Assembly (NCBI RefSeq): GCF_018986735.1
Contig: NZ_CP065521.1
Span: forward strand, 1,488,001-1,552,000
Direction: 5' to 3'
DNA from: Schaalia sp. 19OD2882
GTDB lineage: Bacteria > Actinomycetota > Actinomycetes > Actinomycetales > Actinomycetaceae
DNA length: 64,000 nt
Shown one piece after another: positions 35,489 to 45,375 of this stretch. A program made the position numbers and the translations under genes. Each line of letters opens with the position of its first letter. Position 1 is the stretch's first letter. The notes under the pieces were generated by a model, which worked only from the letters and a program-made list of their open reading frames with translations, was not told the DNA's origin and did not search any database.

Positions 35489-36732
35489 CACAGGCTCCTG
35501 AGGATCGCGTCGGCTGCTCGCAGGGCACTGACTAGGGCGATGCCCTCGCCGGACTTCTCACGCCACCTGGTGGCTCCGCGCAGGTTCCCTCCGGCGGCGT
35601 GGACATTGTCGAGGGCGGGGGCGCCGTCCTCGTCGAGGACGCGCATCTGGTCGTCGACGCGGAATCCGGCGCGGAAGAGGGGCTGGTCGGGCCCCCAGAA
35701 GTCACCGTGGAGAAGGGGCCCGTCGGGTGCCCACACCGGCAGGTCGAGGACGGTGTCACGTAGTTTGCCCCGCGAATCCAGTTCGAGGGCGGCCGACTCG
35801 AAGCCGCCTGCAGCCAGCAGGACGTGGCGCGCCTCGATGGTGCGACCGCCACCGGCGGAGTCGACGGTGACGGAGGTCAGGGTCTTGCCCTGGCGCTGGT
35901 GGCCCACCACGGAGACTCCGGTGATCAGGCGTGCGCGCTGCTTGACCATGGCGGTCAGGGCTCGGTCCAGTCGCATGCCGGGAACCGAAGGTGGTTGCAG
36001 GGGGATCTCGAAGACGTTGTGGCCGATCATGCGGGTGAGGTCATGCCAGGCGTGCCTGTTGTCCAGGCCGAGCACGGCCGGCAGGGCGACGACTTCGCCC
36101 TCGCGGACCAGGGGTGTGAGAGCTTGGGCAAGGCGGCGCAGGTTCTCGGGATCGTCGAAGGCGCGGGCGTGGACGAGTCCGCTGGAGTCCTTCTCCCCCG
36201 GTCGGATCTCCAGGTCCACCCATGCGGCTCGCGCGGTGATGGCAGTGCCGCCGGGGTAGGTCTGTTTGGACAGGTTGTCTGCGACGAGGGCGGCCGGGAA
36301 GTCCTTGAGGCGCCGAAGTCCGACGACGACGAGGGGGCGCCCGTCGAGCACTCCTGCGACCATGGAGGGTTGGATGAGGGCTGTGGGTCGCAGCGCGCCC
36401 ACGGCAGTGGGCAGCAGGACATTGCGGGTGGTCTCTCCCACGAGCAGTTCCGGGCCCATGAGGTCCGCGAACCATTTGACGGCGCTGATGACCTGGTCGC
36501 AGGTGGTCAGGCCATAGGGGTGTTCGGCGTGTGCGGCGGCGTGGGCGGTCACGGCGGCGGGCACGTCGACCACGCGTTCGGGCGAGTAGCCGAGGATGTC
36601 GACGGTGCCTTGTCCCAGTGACAGCCCGCCGATGCCTCGGGTGACCAAGGTGACCTTTGCTCCCGCGTCGGCCAGGCGAATGGTGGCGGCCAGGCCGGCA
36701 AGGCCTGCGCCGATGACGACGACGTCCCTCAT
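35488..36732 (-). CDS. glpB: Anaerobic glycerol-3-phosphate dehydrogenase subunit B
   Basis: Flavoprotein subunit of GlpABC. 414 aa. N-terminal dinucleotide fold MRDVVVIGAGLAGLAATIRL; GlpB-typical GGLSLGQGTVDILGY and, near the end, the GNLRGATRWREKSGEGIALV segment. The ATG overlaps the glpA stop by 4 nt (ATGA), indicating coupling. Complete; acts in the cytoplasm on the membrane complex. Confidence 0.94.
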   Translation of the reverse strand: MRDVVVIGAGLAGLAATIRLADAGAKVTLVTRGIGGLSLGQGTVDILGYSPERVVDVPAAVTAHAAAHAEHPYGLTTCDQVISAVKWFADLMGPELLVGETTRNVLLPTAVGALRPTALIQPSMVAGVLDGRPLVVVGLRRLKDFPAALVADNLSKQTYPGGTAITARAAWVDLEIRPGEKDSSGLVHARAFDDPENLRRLAQALTPLVREGEVVALPAVLGLDNRHAWHDLTRMIGHNVFEIPLQPPSVPGMRLDRALTAMVKQRARLITGVSVVGHQRQGKTLTSVTVDSAGGGRTIEARHVLLAAGGFESAALELDSRGKLRDTVLDLPVWAPDGPLLHGDFWGPDQPLFRAGFRVDDQMRVLDEDGAPALDNVHAAGGNLRGATRWREKSGEGIALVSALRAADAILRSL

Positions 36733-38315
36733 CGGACGACCTCCTCGGCAGGTGCGGGCACGTGTTCGACGTCGAGTGTGCCCTCGTGGATCCAGTTGTC
36801 CAGCGCCGCCTGTTTGACCTGGGCGCCGTTGAGGATCGGCCACAGGCCGATCCACCTGTTCTTGAGGAACAGTCGTAGCAGGCCGTTGGCCCGGTCGGCG
36901 TCGATGTCCCCACGTTCGTGCGAGATGCCGGTGGCCCTTTGGGAGCAGAAACCGCCCTGGCAGGGCCCCATGCCCAGTCGACTCTGGCGACGCACGTCGT
37001 CGAGTTGGCCTCCGGCCACCGCGTCCATGGTCTTCTCGATCATCTTGTGGGTGACCAGTTCGCATTCGCAGACGATCTGTTCGTCGCCGGGGGCGCGCTG
37101 GGTGTGCTCGACCGAGTACAGGCGGTGGCCGATGGTGTGCAGCGGGCGCCCTTCGGCGCCGGGCACCACTTCGTCGGCGGTGGTGCACGGGCGCTTGTCC
37201 CCCATCTGGTCGCACATGATGTCCACGATCCGTTCGGCCATGAGCCGGTATGTGGTGAGTTTGCCGCCGGCGATGGAGAGCATGCCGGCGACCCCGTCGC
37301 GGGTCGTGTGGTCGATGATGCTCATGCCGCGCGCCATGTGGCGGGTGTCGGTGGAGGCCACGCGGGAGTCCTTGACCAGGGGGCGGGCCCCGACCCAAGC
37401 GTGGATGGCCCGGAACTTGCGGAAGCCCGGGATCATGGTTTCGCCGGCGTCGAGCATCTGTTGGACCTGTTCGGGCAGGATGGGCAGGTTGTCGGGGTCG
37501 TCGGCCTTGACGTCGGTGGTGCCGATGATGCACACGGGGTGGTCGGGCACGAGGATGTCGCCGTCCGCCGGCCACACGCAGCGGTTGAGGACCGTCTGGG
37601 TGAGGCGGTGGTTCATCGCCACCATGATGCCCGCACCGGGCACCACTTCCACGCCGTGGCAGTCAGCCATTTCGGCGATCCTTCCCGCCCAAGGGCCGCC
37701 GCAGTTCAGGACGAATGCGCATTCGATGCGCACGTCCTCGCCGCCGCGTTCGTCGTGGCAGATGACGGCTTCGACGTGGTCGTCGGCACGCAGGATCCTG
37801 GTGACACGGTGGTAGGTCAGGACCGTGGCCCCGTGGGCGATGGCCGAACGTGCGGCCCCCCAGACCATCTGCCAGCCGTCGACGGCGCCGTCGGCGACCT
37901 CGAAGGCGCGTTTGAGGCCGGGGTCCAGTCGGGGTTCGCGTCGCAGTGCCTGCGAGGGGCTGATTTCGTTGGCGGGGACCTTGGCAGCTGCCGCGCGGGC
38001 GAGGAACTGGTCGGCGTAGTCCTCGTCGTCGACGGAGGTGGTGACGAAGAGGCCTCCGGTGTCCTCGATGGCGGTGGGGTGGATGCGTTTGAGGATGAGG
38101 TTCTCCTCGGCGCATTCCGTGGCCGACTCGGGGTCGGAGGCGATGTAGCGTCCACCCGAGTGCAGCAGTCCGTGGAATCGTGCCGAGGTTCCGTGACACA
38201 GGTCGCCTCTTTCGACGAGGACGACGCCGAAGCCTCGCATCGCCACATCTCTGACGACACCCACACCTGTCGAGCCGCCGCCGATGACGACGACGTCGGT
38301 CTTGATGGTCCTCAC
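36729..38315 (-). CDS. glpA: Anaerobic glycerol-3-phosphate dehydrogenase subunit A
   Basis: FAD subunit that oxidises glycerol 3-phosphate to dihydroxyacetone phosphate. 528 aa. FAD-binding VVVIGGGSTGVGVVRD, substrate-region GTSARFHGLLHSGGRY, and a C-terminal BFD-like [2Fe-2S] segment with CECELVTHKMIE and GMGPCQGGFC. Start GTG 38315 (GGGGGACGGGA upstream) gives VRTIKTDVVVIGGG. The longer upstream frame has no homology. First gene of glpABC; the 240-bp upstream region holds palindromes that may be operators. Confidence 0.94.
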   Translation of the reverse strand: MRTIKTDVVVIGGGSTGVGVVRDVAMRGFGVVLVERGDLCHGTSARFHGLLHSGGRYIASDPESATECAEENLILKRIHPTAIEDTGGLFVTTSVDDEDYADQFLARAAAAKVPANEISPSQALRREPRLDPGLKRAFEVADGAVDGWQMVWGAARSAIAHGATVLTYHRVTRILRADDHVEAVICHDERGGEDVRIECAFVLNCGGPWAGRIAEMADCHGVEVVPGAGIMVAMNHRLTQTVLNRCVWPADGDILVPDHPVCIIGTTDVKADDPDNLPILPEQVQQMLDAGETMIPGFRKFRAIHAWVGARPLVKDSRVASTDTRHMARGMSIIDHTTRDGVAGMLSIAGGKLTTYRLMAERIVDIMCDQMGDKRPCTTADEVVPGAEGRPLHTIGHRLYSVEHTQRAPGDEQIVCECELVTHKMIEKTMDAVAGGQLDDVRRQSRLGMGPCQGGFCSQRATGISHERGDIDADRANGLLRLFLKNRWIGLWPILNGAQVKQAALDNWIHEGTLDVEHVPAPAEEVVR

Positions 38316-38394
38316 TCCCGTCCCCCTCAACGGTTCGTCGGCGGGCTCCGCTGCCCGCCCATTGCCACCAATCCTCCCGCCACCCACCCGACTT

Positions 38395-38453
38395 GCACGT
38401 TCGCTTCGCACCTTGTGAACGTACGTGCACGCGTCGGGTGCTGACAGCTGTCA
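38395..38453. promoter_or_regulatory. Candidate operators upstream of glpA
   Basis: GTGAACGTACGTGCAC (38415-38430) is a 16-bp palindrome with one mismatch; ACGTTCGC (38397-38404) is a further half-site. TGACAGCTGTCA (38442-38453) is a perfect 12-bp palindrome. They lie 80-140 bp upstream of glpA and 106-164 bp upstream of the divergent M13 peptidase. Regulators are unknown. Confidence 0.4.
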
Positions 38454-38558
38454 CTTTCGCACAGTCTCGACCTGGCCCTCCTGCACCTGCAATGCCCCCG
38501 CGTGAAGCACACGCGCTCCTCCACCGCAGCCGCGCCGGAGAACCACTAGGGTGTGCCC

Positions 38559-40535
38559 ATGAGCGAGCCCACCCCTGACACGACCGTTCCCTGCTCCGAC
38601 GTGCGCCCCCAGGACGACTGGTTCCGCCACGTAAACGGCCAGTGGCTGGCCACCCACGAGATCCCCGCCGACCGCCCCATCGACGGCGCCTTCCACGCCC
38701 TGCGAGACTCCTCCGAGGAACGATCCAAGGCCATCTGCGAGGAAGCCGCCGCCGGCACCATTTCCGGTCACGGGCCAGCCCTCATCGCCACCATGTGGTC
38801 GCGCTTCATGGACGAGGAGGCCGTGGCCGCAGCCGGAGCTGCTCCCCTCGATGCCGAACGGCAGGTGCTCGCCGAAGCCACCACCCGTGAGGACCTGGCC
38901 GTGGCACTGGGCCGTCTCCAGCGCTGGGGCTCCGCGGGCCTGGTCGGCGTGTGGGTCGGATCCGACCCACACGACCCCGACGTCACGATGCTCACCTTCA
39001 CCCAGTCCGGCATCGGCCTGCCCGACGAGGCCTACTACCGTGACCCCACCCACGCGGAGGTCCTGGACGCCTACCGCAACTACCTGACACAACTGCTCAC
39101 CCTGCTCGGAGGTGAGATGGCCGCCACCGCCGCCACGACAGCGGCGGCGGTCGTCGACCTGGAAAAGGCGATCGCCTCCCACCACCGCGATGCCGTCGCC
39201 AACCGGGACCCGCTGGCACACGACAACCCCATGAGGTGGGCCGACCTTCCCACCCTCGCGCCCGGCTTCGACTGGGAGGGATGGGCCAAGGGCCTCGGCC
39301 TCGACACGCACATCGACGCCGACACCGTCATCAACGTCCACCAGCCCGACTTCCTCACGGGAATCGCCGCCCTGTGGGCCGCCAGCGATCCCGACCTGTT
39401 GCGGGTCTGGATGCTCACCGACGTCGTCGACTCACGTGCTCCCCTGCTCTCACCCGACTTCGTGGACACCCACTTCGCCTTCCACGGCACCGTCATGGCC
39501 GGCACCACCGAGAAGCGGGCCCGCTGGAAGCGCGCCCTGTCCTTGGTCGAGGCGACCCTGGGTGAGGAACTCGGCCTGCTGTGGGTCCAGCGCCACTTCC
39601 CGCCCTCGTCCAAGCAGCTCATGGACGCACTGGTTGAAGCCCTGCTGCGCGCATACGACGACTCCATCCGCGCCCTCGACTGGATGGGTGAGGCCACCAA
39701 GGCAAAGGCCCTGGACAAACTCGCCTCCTTCACCCCGAAGATCGGCTACCCCACCACGGTGCCCGACCGATCCGACCTGGAACTTGGCGAGGACCTGGTG
39801 GCAGGAGTGCGCATGTGCGCCGCACACGAACGCGACCGCGACTTCGCCAAACTCGCCCACCCCGTCGACCGCACCGAATGGTTCATGACGCCGCAGACGG
39901 TCAACGCCTACTACAACCCGACGATGAACGAGATCGTCTTCCCCGCCGCCATCCTCCAGCCGCCCTTCTTCGACCCCGAGGCGCCCGACGCCGCCAACTT
40001 CGGTGCCATCGGAGCGGTCATCGGCCATGAGATCGGACACGGCTTCGACGACCAGGGCTCCCGTTACGACGGTCACGGCGCCTTGGTCGACTGGTGGCAG
40101 GAGGAGGACCGGCAGCGCTTCGAAGAGCGCACGGCCGCCCTCGTCGCCCAGTACGACGTGCTGATCCCCGCGGATCTGCGGACGGGCTCCGCCGATGACC
40201 CGCACGTCAACGGGGCTCTGACCGTGGGCGAGAACATCGGGGACCTCGGCGGCTTGTCCATCGCGTGGAAGGCGTGCCTCGACGTGCTCGGCGCACGCGG
40301 ACAAGAGGTGGATGAGCAGGTCGCCCGCACCTTCTTCACGGCGTGGGCCCACGCGTGGCGCTCGAAGTCACGCCCGGAGTTCGCCCGACAGATGCTGGCC
40401 GTCGACCCCCACTCGCCCGCCGAATTCCGGTGCAACCAAGTGGTGGCCAACATGGACGCCTTCGCCGAGGCTTTCGACGTGCACGAAGGGGACGGCCTGT
40501 GGATCGCCCCCGAGGAGCGTGTGCGCATCTGGTGA
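38559..40535 (+). CDS. M13-family (neprilysin/PepO-like) zinc endopeptidase
   Basis: 658 aa zinc metallopeptidase. Zinc motif HEIGH (490-494) in GAVIGHEIGHGFDDQG and the third-ligand motif ENIGDLGGL. Upstream NAYYNPTMNEIVFPAAILQP is the conserved substrate-binding strand. There is no signal peptide, so it is probably cytoplasmic and degrades small peptides. ATG 38559 is preceded by TAGGGT and 6 nt (38547-38552), another leaderless arrangement. It is followed by pepN in the same direction, suggesting joint peptide turnover. Confidence 0.93.
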   Translation: MSEPTPDTTVPCSDVRPQDDWFRHVNGQWLATHEIPADRPIDGAFHALRDSSEERSKAICEEAAAGTISGHGPALIATMWSRFMDEEAVAAAGAAPLDAERQVLAEATTREDLAVALGRLQRWGSAGLVGVWVGSDPHDPDVTMLTFTQSGIGLPDEAYYRDPTHAEVLDAYRNYLTQLLTLLGGEMAATAATTAAAVVDLEKAIASHHRDAVANRDPLAHDNPMRWADLPTLAPGFDWEGWAKGLGLDTHIDADTVINVHQPDFLTGIAALWAASDPDLLRVWMLTDVVDSRAPLLSPDFVDTHFAFHGTVMAGTTEKRARWKRALSLVEATLGEELGLLWVQRHFPPSSKQLMDALVEALLRAYDDSIRALDWMGEATKAKALDKLASFTPKIGYPTTVPDRSDLELGEDLVAGVRMCAAHERDRDFAKLAHPVDRTEWFMTPQTVNAYYNPTMNEIVFPAAILQPPFFDPEAPDAANFGAIGAVIGHEIGHGFDDQGSRYDGHGALVDWWQEEDRQRFEERTAALVAQYDVLIPADLRTGSADDPHVNGALTVGENIGDLGGLSIAWKACLDVLGARGQEVDEQVARTFFTAWAHAWRSKSRPEFARQMLAVDPHSPAEFRCNQVVANMDAFAEAFDVHEGDGLWIAPEERVRIW

Positions 40536-40661
40536 CCCGCACTGTGAGGCCGCCCGCACCCTCGCGATGTGCACGGCCCGGGCCCGGCGTGCGAGCATGG
40601 ACAGGACGTGCCCTCCCCGCGGAGAGCACAGCGAATGGTCCTCACGTCTGAAAGGTGTCAC

Positions 40662-43232
40662 ATGCCGGGCCTGAACCTCACGCGCGACGAAGCGGCACAG
40701 CGATCCTCCCTCGTCAGCGTCTCCCACTACGACGTCGTCCTCGACCTCACCCAGGGGGACACCGACTTCCGGTCGACCACGACCGTCACCTTCGACGCCA
40801 CCGAAGGCACCTCCACCTTCGTCGACCTCGTGTCCTCCTGCATCCACTCGATCACCCTCAACGGCGAAGGTGTGGGCGTGGATGCGCACAAGGACTCGCG
40901 CATCGAATTGCACGGACTGGCCGCGCACAACACCCTGGTGGTCGACGCGAACTGTCAGTACATGCACACCGGCGAGGGCCTGCACCGCTTCGTCGACCCC
41001 GCCGACGGTCAGGCCTACTGCTACTCGCAGTTCGAGGTGCCCGACGCCCGCCGCGTCTACGCCTCCTTCGAACAGCCCGACCTCAAGGCCACCTTCCGCT
41101 TCACCGTGACCGCCCCGGCCGGGTGGAAGGTCTTCTCCAACGCCCCCACCCCCACCCCGGAGGTCCACACCGGCGAGGACGGAGTGGAGCGCTGGACCTA
41201 CCACTTCGCCACCACCGAGGTGATGTCCACCTACATCACCGCCATCGTCGCTGGCCCCTACGTCGGCCAGACCTCGTCGCTGACGAGCGCCGACGGCCGC
41301 GAGATCCCACTGGGCGTGTACTGCCGCGCCTCCTTGGAACAGCACCTGGACGCCGAACGCATCCTGGACACCACGCGCAAGGGCTTCGCCTTCTTCGAGA
41401 AGCAGTACGGCATTGCCTACCCCTTCACGAAGTACGACCAGATATTCGTACCCGAATACAACGCCGGCGCCATGGAGAACGCCGGATGTGTCACCTTCCG
41501 CGACCAGTACGTGTACCGCACGCGCCCCACCGAGGCCGACCTGGAGACCCGCGCGAACACGATCCTGCACGAGTTGGCCCACATGTGGTTCGGCGACCTG
41601 GTCACCATGAAGTGGTGGAATGACCTGTGGCTCAACGAGTCCTTCGCCGAGTTCATGAGCCACCTGGCCCTGGCCGAAGGCACCGAGTACGTGGATGCGT
41701 GGACCGGCTTCATGCTGCGCAAGGACTGGGGCCTCAAGCAGGACCAGCTGCCCACCACCCACCCGATCATGGCCGAGATCCGCGACCTGGCCGATGTCGA
41801 GGTCAATTTCGACGGCATCACCTACGCCAAGGGGGCCGCGGTGCTGCGCCAGCTGGTGTCCTACGTGGGTCGTGACGCCTTCCTCGCCGGCCTGCACGAG
41901 TACCTCAGCGCCCACTCCTACGCCAATGCGACGCTGGCAGACCTCATGACCGAACTGGAGAAGGCTTCCGGTCGCGACTTGTCCGCCTGGTCGAAGGTGT
42001 GGCTGGAAGAGGCCGGTGTGACACTTCTTCGCCCCACGATCGAAGTGGGCCAGGACGGGCGCATCGTCCGCGTGAGCGTCGAGCAGGAGTCCTTCTCCGA
42101 AGGATCCTCCCTGCGTCCCCACCGTCTGGCTGTGGCCGGGTACTCCCTGGACGAGGGCGGAACCCTCAAGCGGGTTCTCCATGAGGAGCTCGACGTCGAG
42201 GGCGCCTCCACCGAAGTCGCCTCCTTCGCCGGAGCCGAGCGACCCGACTTCCTCCTCGTCAACGACGGGGACCTGGCCTACGCGAAGGTCCGCCTGGACG
42301 AGCAGTCCTTGGCCTTCGCCGTGGGCAACATCACCGCCTTCACCGATTCCCTGACCCGCAATGTCGTCATGGCGTGCGCGTGGGACATGACGCGTGACGG
42401 TGAGATGGCTGCCTCGGCCTACCTGGAGCTGGCTCTGTCCGCCATCCCGGTGGAGACGAACATGCCGATGCTGACCCTTCTTCTGCGTCACGTGGACGAG
42501 ACCGTCCGCACCTTCGTGGCACCCGCGTCGCGCGCCTCGGCCCAGGTGTCAGTGGGTCAGCGTCTGGCACTGCTGGCCAAGGTCGCCCCCCAGGGCTCCG
42601 ACCAGCAGCAGATTCTGGTCCGCGCAGCCGCCCGCAACGCCTCCGACGCCGACCAGGCCGCGTGGCTGCGCGCCCTTCTCGACGGCACGGAGACCTTGGA
42701 AGGTCTGGAGGTGGACGTGGATCTGCGTTGGGTCCTCCTGTTCAACCTCATGCGTCTGGGCGCCGCCTCCATGGCCGATGTCGAGGCGATGGAGGCCGAG
42801 GACGACACGATGACCGGGCGTCAGAACGCCGCCGCTGCCCGTGCCGCCCGCGCCGACGAGGTCGTCAAGTACGCCGCATGGGAGTCGATCCTGCGCGATG
42901 CCTCCATCCCCAATGACACCCGCTGGGCGATGGTCTCCGGCTTCTGGGCGCAGGCCCGCACCACCCCGGAGGAGTACACCCGTTTCGTCGACGACTACTT
43001 CACCTCGCTGGAGAGCGTGTGGGCGGCCAACACCTTCCACACCGCCGAAGACATCGTCACCCTCATGTTCCCCTCGGATCTGGCGGGCTATGTCGAGGGC
43101 CTGGATCTGGGCGCGCGGGGCGAGGCCTGGATCGCCGAGCACCCGCAGGCCCCCGGCTCGCTGGTGCGCATCATCCGCGAGCGGGTGGCCGTGGCACGCC
43201 GTCAGGAGTCGGTCCAGGCGGCCGACGCCTGA
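40662..43232 (+). CDS. pepN: Aminopeptidase N (M1 family)
   Basis: 856 aa. Removes N-terminal residues from peptides. Substrate-recognition GAMEN (268-272) and zinc site HELAH (303-307) with the downstream NESFAEF glutamate are intact, and the ERAP1-like C-terminal domain is full length. ATG 40662 has AAAGG 7 nt upstream. No signal peptide. Separated from the M13 peptidase by 126 nt and closed by a strong terminator. Confidence 0.96.
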   Translation: MPGLNLTRDEAAQRSSLVSVSHYDVVLDLTQGDTDFRSTTTVTFDATEGTSTFVDLVSSCIHSITLNGEGVGVDAHKDSRIELHGLAAHNTLVVDANCQYMHTGEGLHRFVDPADGQAYCYSQFEVPDARRVYASFEQPDLKATFRFTVTAPAGWKVFSNAPTPTPEVHTGEDGVERWTYHFATTEVMSTYITAIVAGPYVGQTSSLTSADGREIPLGVYCRASLEQHLDAERILDTTRKGFAFFEKQYGIAYPFTKYDQIFVPEYNAGAMENAGCVTFRDQYVYRTRPTEADLETRANTILHELAHMWFGDLVTMKWWNDLWLNESFAEFMSHLALAEGTEYVDAWTGFMLRKDWGLKQDQLPTTHPIMAEIRDLADVEVNFDGITYAKGAAVLRQLVSYVGRDAFLAGLHEYLSAHSYANATLADLMTELEKASGRDLSAWSKVWLEEAGVTLLRPTIEVGQDGRIVRVSVEQESFSEGSSLRPHRLAVAGYSLDEGGTLKRVLHEELDVEGASTEVASFAGAERPDFLLVNDGDLAYAKVRLDEQSLAFAVGNITAFTDSLTRNVVMACAWDMTRDGEMAASAYLELALSAIPVETNMPMLTLLLRHVDETVRTFVAPASRASAQVSVGQRLALLAKVAPQGSDQQQILVRAAARNASDADQAAWLRALLDGTETLEGLEVDVDLRWVLLFNLMRLGAASMADVEAMEAEDDTMTGRQNAAAARAARADEVVKYAAWESILRDASIPNDTRWAMVSGFWAQARTTPEEYTRFVDDYFTSLESVWAANTFHTAEDIVTLMFPSDLAGYVEGLDLGARGEAWIAEHPQAPGSLVRIIRERVAVARRQESVQAADA

Positions 43233-43272
43233 AAGGTGCCGCCGCCCCGAGCGGGCTCGGTGCGGACATGAA

Positions 43273-43317
43273 GGAGCCCCGCTCCCCCACTGTTGCCGGT
43301 GGTGGGAGCGGGGCTCC
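43273..43317. terminator. Bidirectional terminator between pepN and ptsI
   Basis: GGAGCCCCGCTCCC (43273-43286) pairs with GGGAGCGGGGCTCC (43304-43317). It stands between the convergent 3' ends of pepN and ptsI. Confidence 0.8.
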
Positions 43318-43346
43318 CCCGTGTCACGGGGTGGACCGGCCCCGGT

Positions 43347-45032
43347 TCAGACCAGGGCGAGCATCGCCGGGGAGACGAGTTTGAGGACGTTCTCCCGGCC
43401 CTGCTCCGCGGTGGGGGCATCCACCGCATAGGCCGCCATCTGCTGGCACGTGGCCAGGTCGTGCATGCGCAGGGCGGCGCGCACCGCATTGACCTTGCTC
43501 GGTGCCATCGACAGGGAAGCAACCCCCAAGCCTGTGAGGACCAGTGCCAGCAGCGGGTCGCCGCCGGCCTCGCCGCACACGCCGATGGGTTTGCCGGTGG
43601 AGCGGCCCCCCAGGCAGGCCAGTTTGATCATCTGCAGGACGGCCGGCTGCCACGGGTTGAGCAGCGGGGCAAGTTCCCCGTCCATCCGGTCGGCGGCCAT
43701 CGTGTACTGGGTGAGGTCGTTCGTACCGATGGAGGCGAAGTCGACGATGTCCAACAACTGGTGGGCTCTGATCGCGGCGGCGGGCACCTCGATCATGATG
43801 CCGACCTTCGGCAGACCTGCGGCCCGGGCCTTGTCGGCGAACCACTTGGTCTCCTCCATCGTGGACACCATGGGAACCATGACCCACAAGTCGGTCTTGG
43901 TACGCGCGTGTGCGGCAGCCAAGGCGGCCAGCTGGGTGTCGATGAGGTCCTCGCGCACCTGGCACAGACGCAGTCCGCGCCTGCCGAGGGCAGGGTTCTC
44001 CTCCTCGCCCAGGTCCGCGAAGCTCAGCGGCTTGTCGGCGCCGGCATCCAGCGTGCGCACGACGACCCGGCGTTCCCCGAAGGACTCGAGGACCTTCGTG
44101 TAGGTCTGTGTCTGCTCCTCCAAGCTGGGGGCGTCCGCGCGATCCAGGAAGAGGAACTCCGTGCGGAACAGCCCCGCCCCTTCCAGGTCGACCACTGCGG
44201 CCCTCGCGGCGTCGTCGACGGTGCCGATGTTGGCCAACAGCTTGACCTTGTAGCCGTCGTAGGTGGCACCCTCGCCCGAGGAGCCGGCCAGCGCCTTGGC
44301 GCGGCGCCGTGAACGTTCGTCGAGCAGCTCCACCTCCTCGTCGCTGGGCGAGACGATGACTTCACCGACGCCTCCGTCCAGGGCAAGGATGTCGCCGTTG
44401 TCGACCTCCAGGATCCCGGTGGCCTTGACCACGGCGGGAATACCGAGTTGGGCGGCAAGGATCGCCGTGTGCGAGGTCGGTCCTCCGACCTCGGTGATGA
44501 TGCCGAGGACGACCTCCGGGTCGAGGGTCGCGGTTTCGGCGGGCGCCAGGTCGCGGGCGACCAGGATGACCGGTCCGTCGACCTGGGGCACACCCGGCGC
44601 GGGTACTCCCAGCAGTTCGCAGGTGACGCGGTCACGCACGTCGTAGAGGTCAGTGGCACGTTCGGCCATGTAGCCGCCGAGCGCTTTGAGCATCTCGGCG
44701 TACTCCTCGACGGCCGCGTGAACGGCGGCGGTGACTCCAAGCCCCTTCTTGAGCTTCTTGTCGACGGCCTTTGCCAGGCCACGGTCGGCCGCAAGTTTGG
44801 CCGTGGCCTCCAGGATCGGTCGCGACTCGGCGGGGGCGTTGGCTGCCCGTTCCTTGAGTCCCACCGAGACTGCGGCCAAGGCTGCGCGGACGCGCTGGCC
44901 GTCGGCGGCCGGATCGGTGCTGGCGGGCTCCGAGGTGTCCACGCCGGGGGCGGCCTGGACGATGGCGGCGGGGGCGCAGGCGGTGCCGGCGGACACCCCG
45001 ATCCCGTGAAGGATCCGGTGTTCGGCGCTCAC
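43347..45032 (-). CDS. ptsI: Phosphoenolpyruvate-protein phosphotransferase (PTS enzyme I)
   Basis: Starts the PTS relay: takes phosphate from PEP and passes it to HPr. 561 aa. Active-site histidine H188 in GGPTSHTAILAAQLGIPAV; PEP-binding C-terminal domain with RTEFLFLDR, IGTNDLTQYTMAADR and GVCGEAGGD. GTG 45032 start, 4 nt after the ptsH stop. The only EI in this window, so it probably also serves DhaM. Confidence 0.96.
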   Translation of the reverse strand: MSAEHRILHGIGVSAGTACAPAAIVQAAPGVDTSEPASTDPAADGQRVRAALAAVSVGLKERAANAPAESRPILEATAKLAADRGLAKAVDKKLKKGLGVTAAVHAAVEEYAEMLKALGGYMAERATDLYDVRDRVTCELLGVPAPGVPQVDGPVILVARDLAPAETATLDPEVVLGIITEVGGPTSHTAILAAQLGIPAVVKATGILEVDNGDILALDGGVGEVIVSPSDEEVELLDERSRRRAKALAGSSGEGATYDGYKVKLLANIGTVDDAARAAVVDLEGAGLFRTEFLFLDRADAPSLEEQTQTYTKVLESFGERRVVVRTLDAGADKPLSFADLGEEENPALGRRGLRLCQVREDLIDTQLAALAAAHARTKTDLWVMVPMVSTMEETKWFADKARAAGLPKVGIMIEVPAAAIRAHQLLDIVDFASIGTNDLTQYTMAADRMDGELAPLLNPWQPAVLQMIKLACLGGRSTGKPIGVCGEAGGDPLLALVLTGLGVASLSMAPSKVNAVRAALRMHDLATCQQMAAYAVDAPTAEQGRENVLKLVSPAMLALV

Positions 45033-45036
45033 GAGT

Positions 45037-45303
45037 TCACTCCTTGTCGAGGTCGCGCGAGAGCAGCTCGACCAGAGAGTCGAGGACTGCCCCGGCGTTG
45101 TCGTCCTCGGTGGACAGGGTGACCTCGTCCCCGTGCTTGACGCCGAGGGTCATGATCTCGAGCAGGGAGGCGCCGTCGGCTTCCTCACCGTCGAAGCTGA
45201 TGACGACGTCGACGCCGGACTCGTCGACGGCTTCCGCAAGCAGGGCTGCCGGGCGTGCGTGCAGGCCGACGGAGGAGGCGACGGTGACGGTGCGAGAAAT
45301 CAT
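45037..45303 (-). CDS. ptsH: Phosphocarrier protein HPr
   Basis: 88 aa. Phosphoacceptor H15 in SVGLHARPAALLAEA and the regulatory serine position S46 in GASLLEIMTLGV are both at the classical positions. ATG 45303 has AAAGGA 8 nt upstream. Lies between the antiterminator gene (72-nt gap) and ptsI. Confidence 0.96.
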   Translation of the reverse strand: MISRTVTVASSVGLHARPAALLAEAVDESGVDVVISFDGEEADGASLLEIMTLGVKHGDEVTLSTEDDNAGAVLDSLVELLSRDLDKE

Positions 45304-45375
45304 GCTGGTTCCTTTCGCTGAGGTCTGTCCATCGTTGGACAGGAGGACCCTGTCGCCCATCGTACGGGCGCTGGG

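Noticed and set aside
33242..36259. 1005-codon open frame on the plus strand
   Set aside because: Antisense to the SDR gene, glpC and glpB; no recognisable domain.
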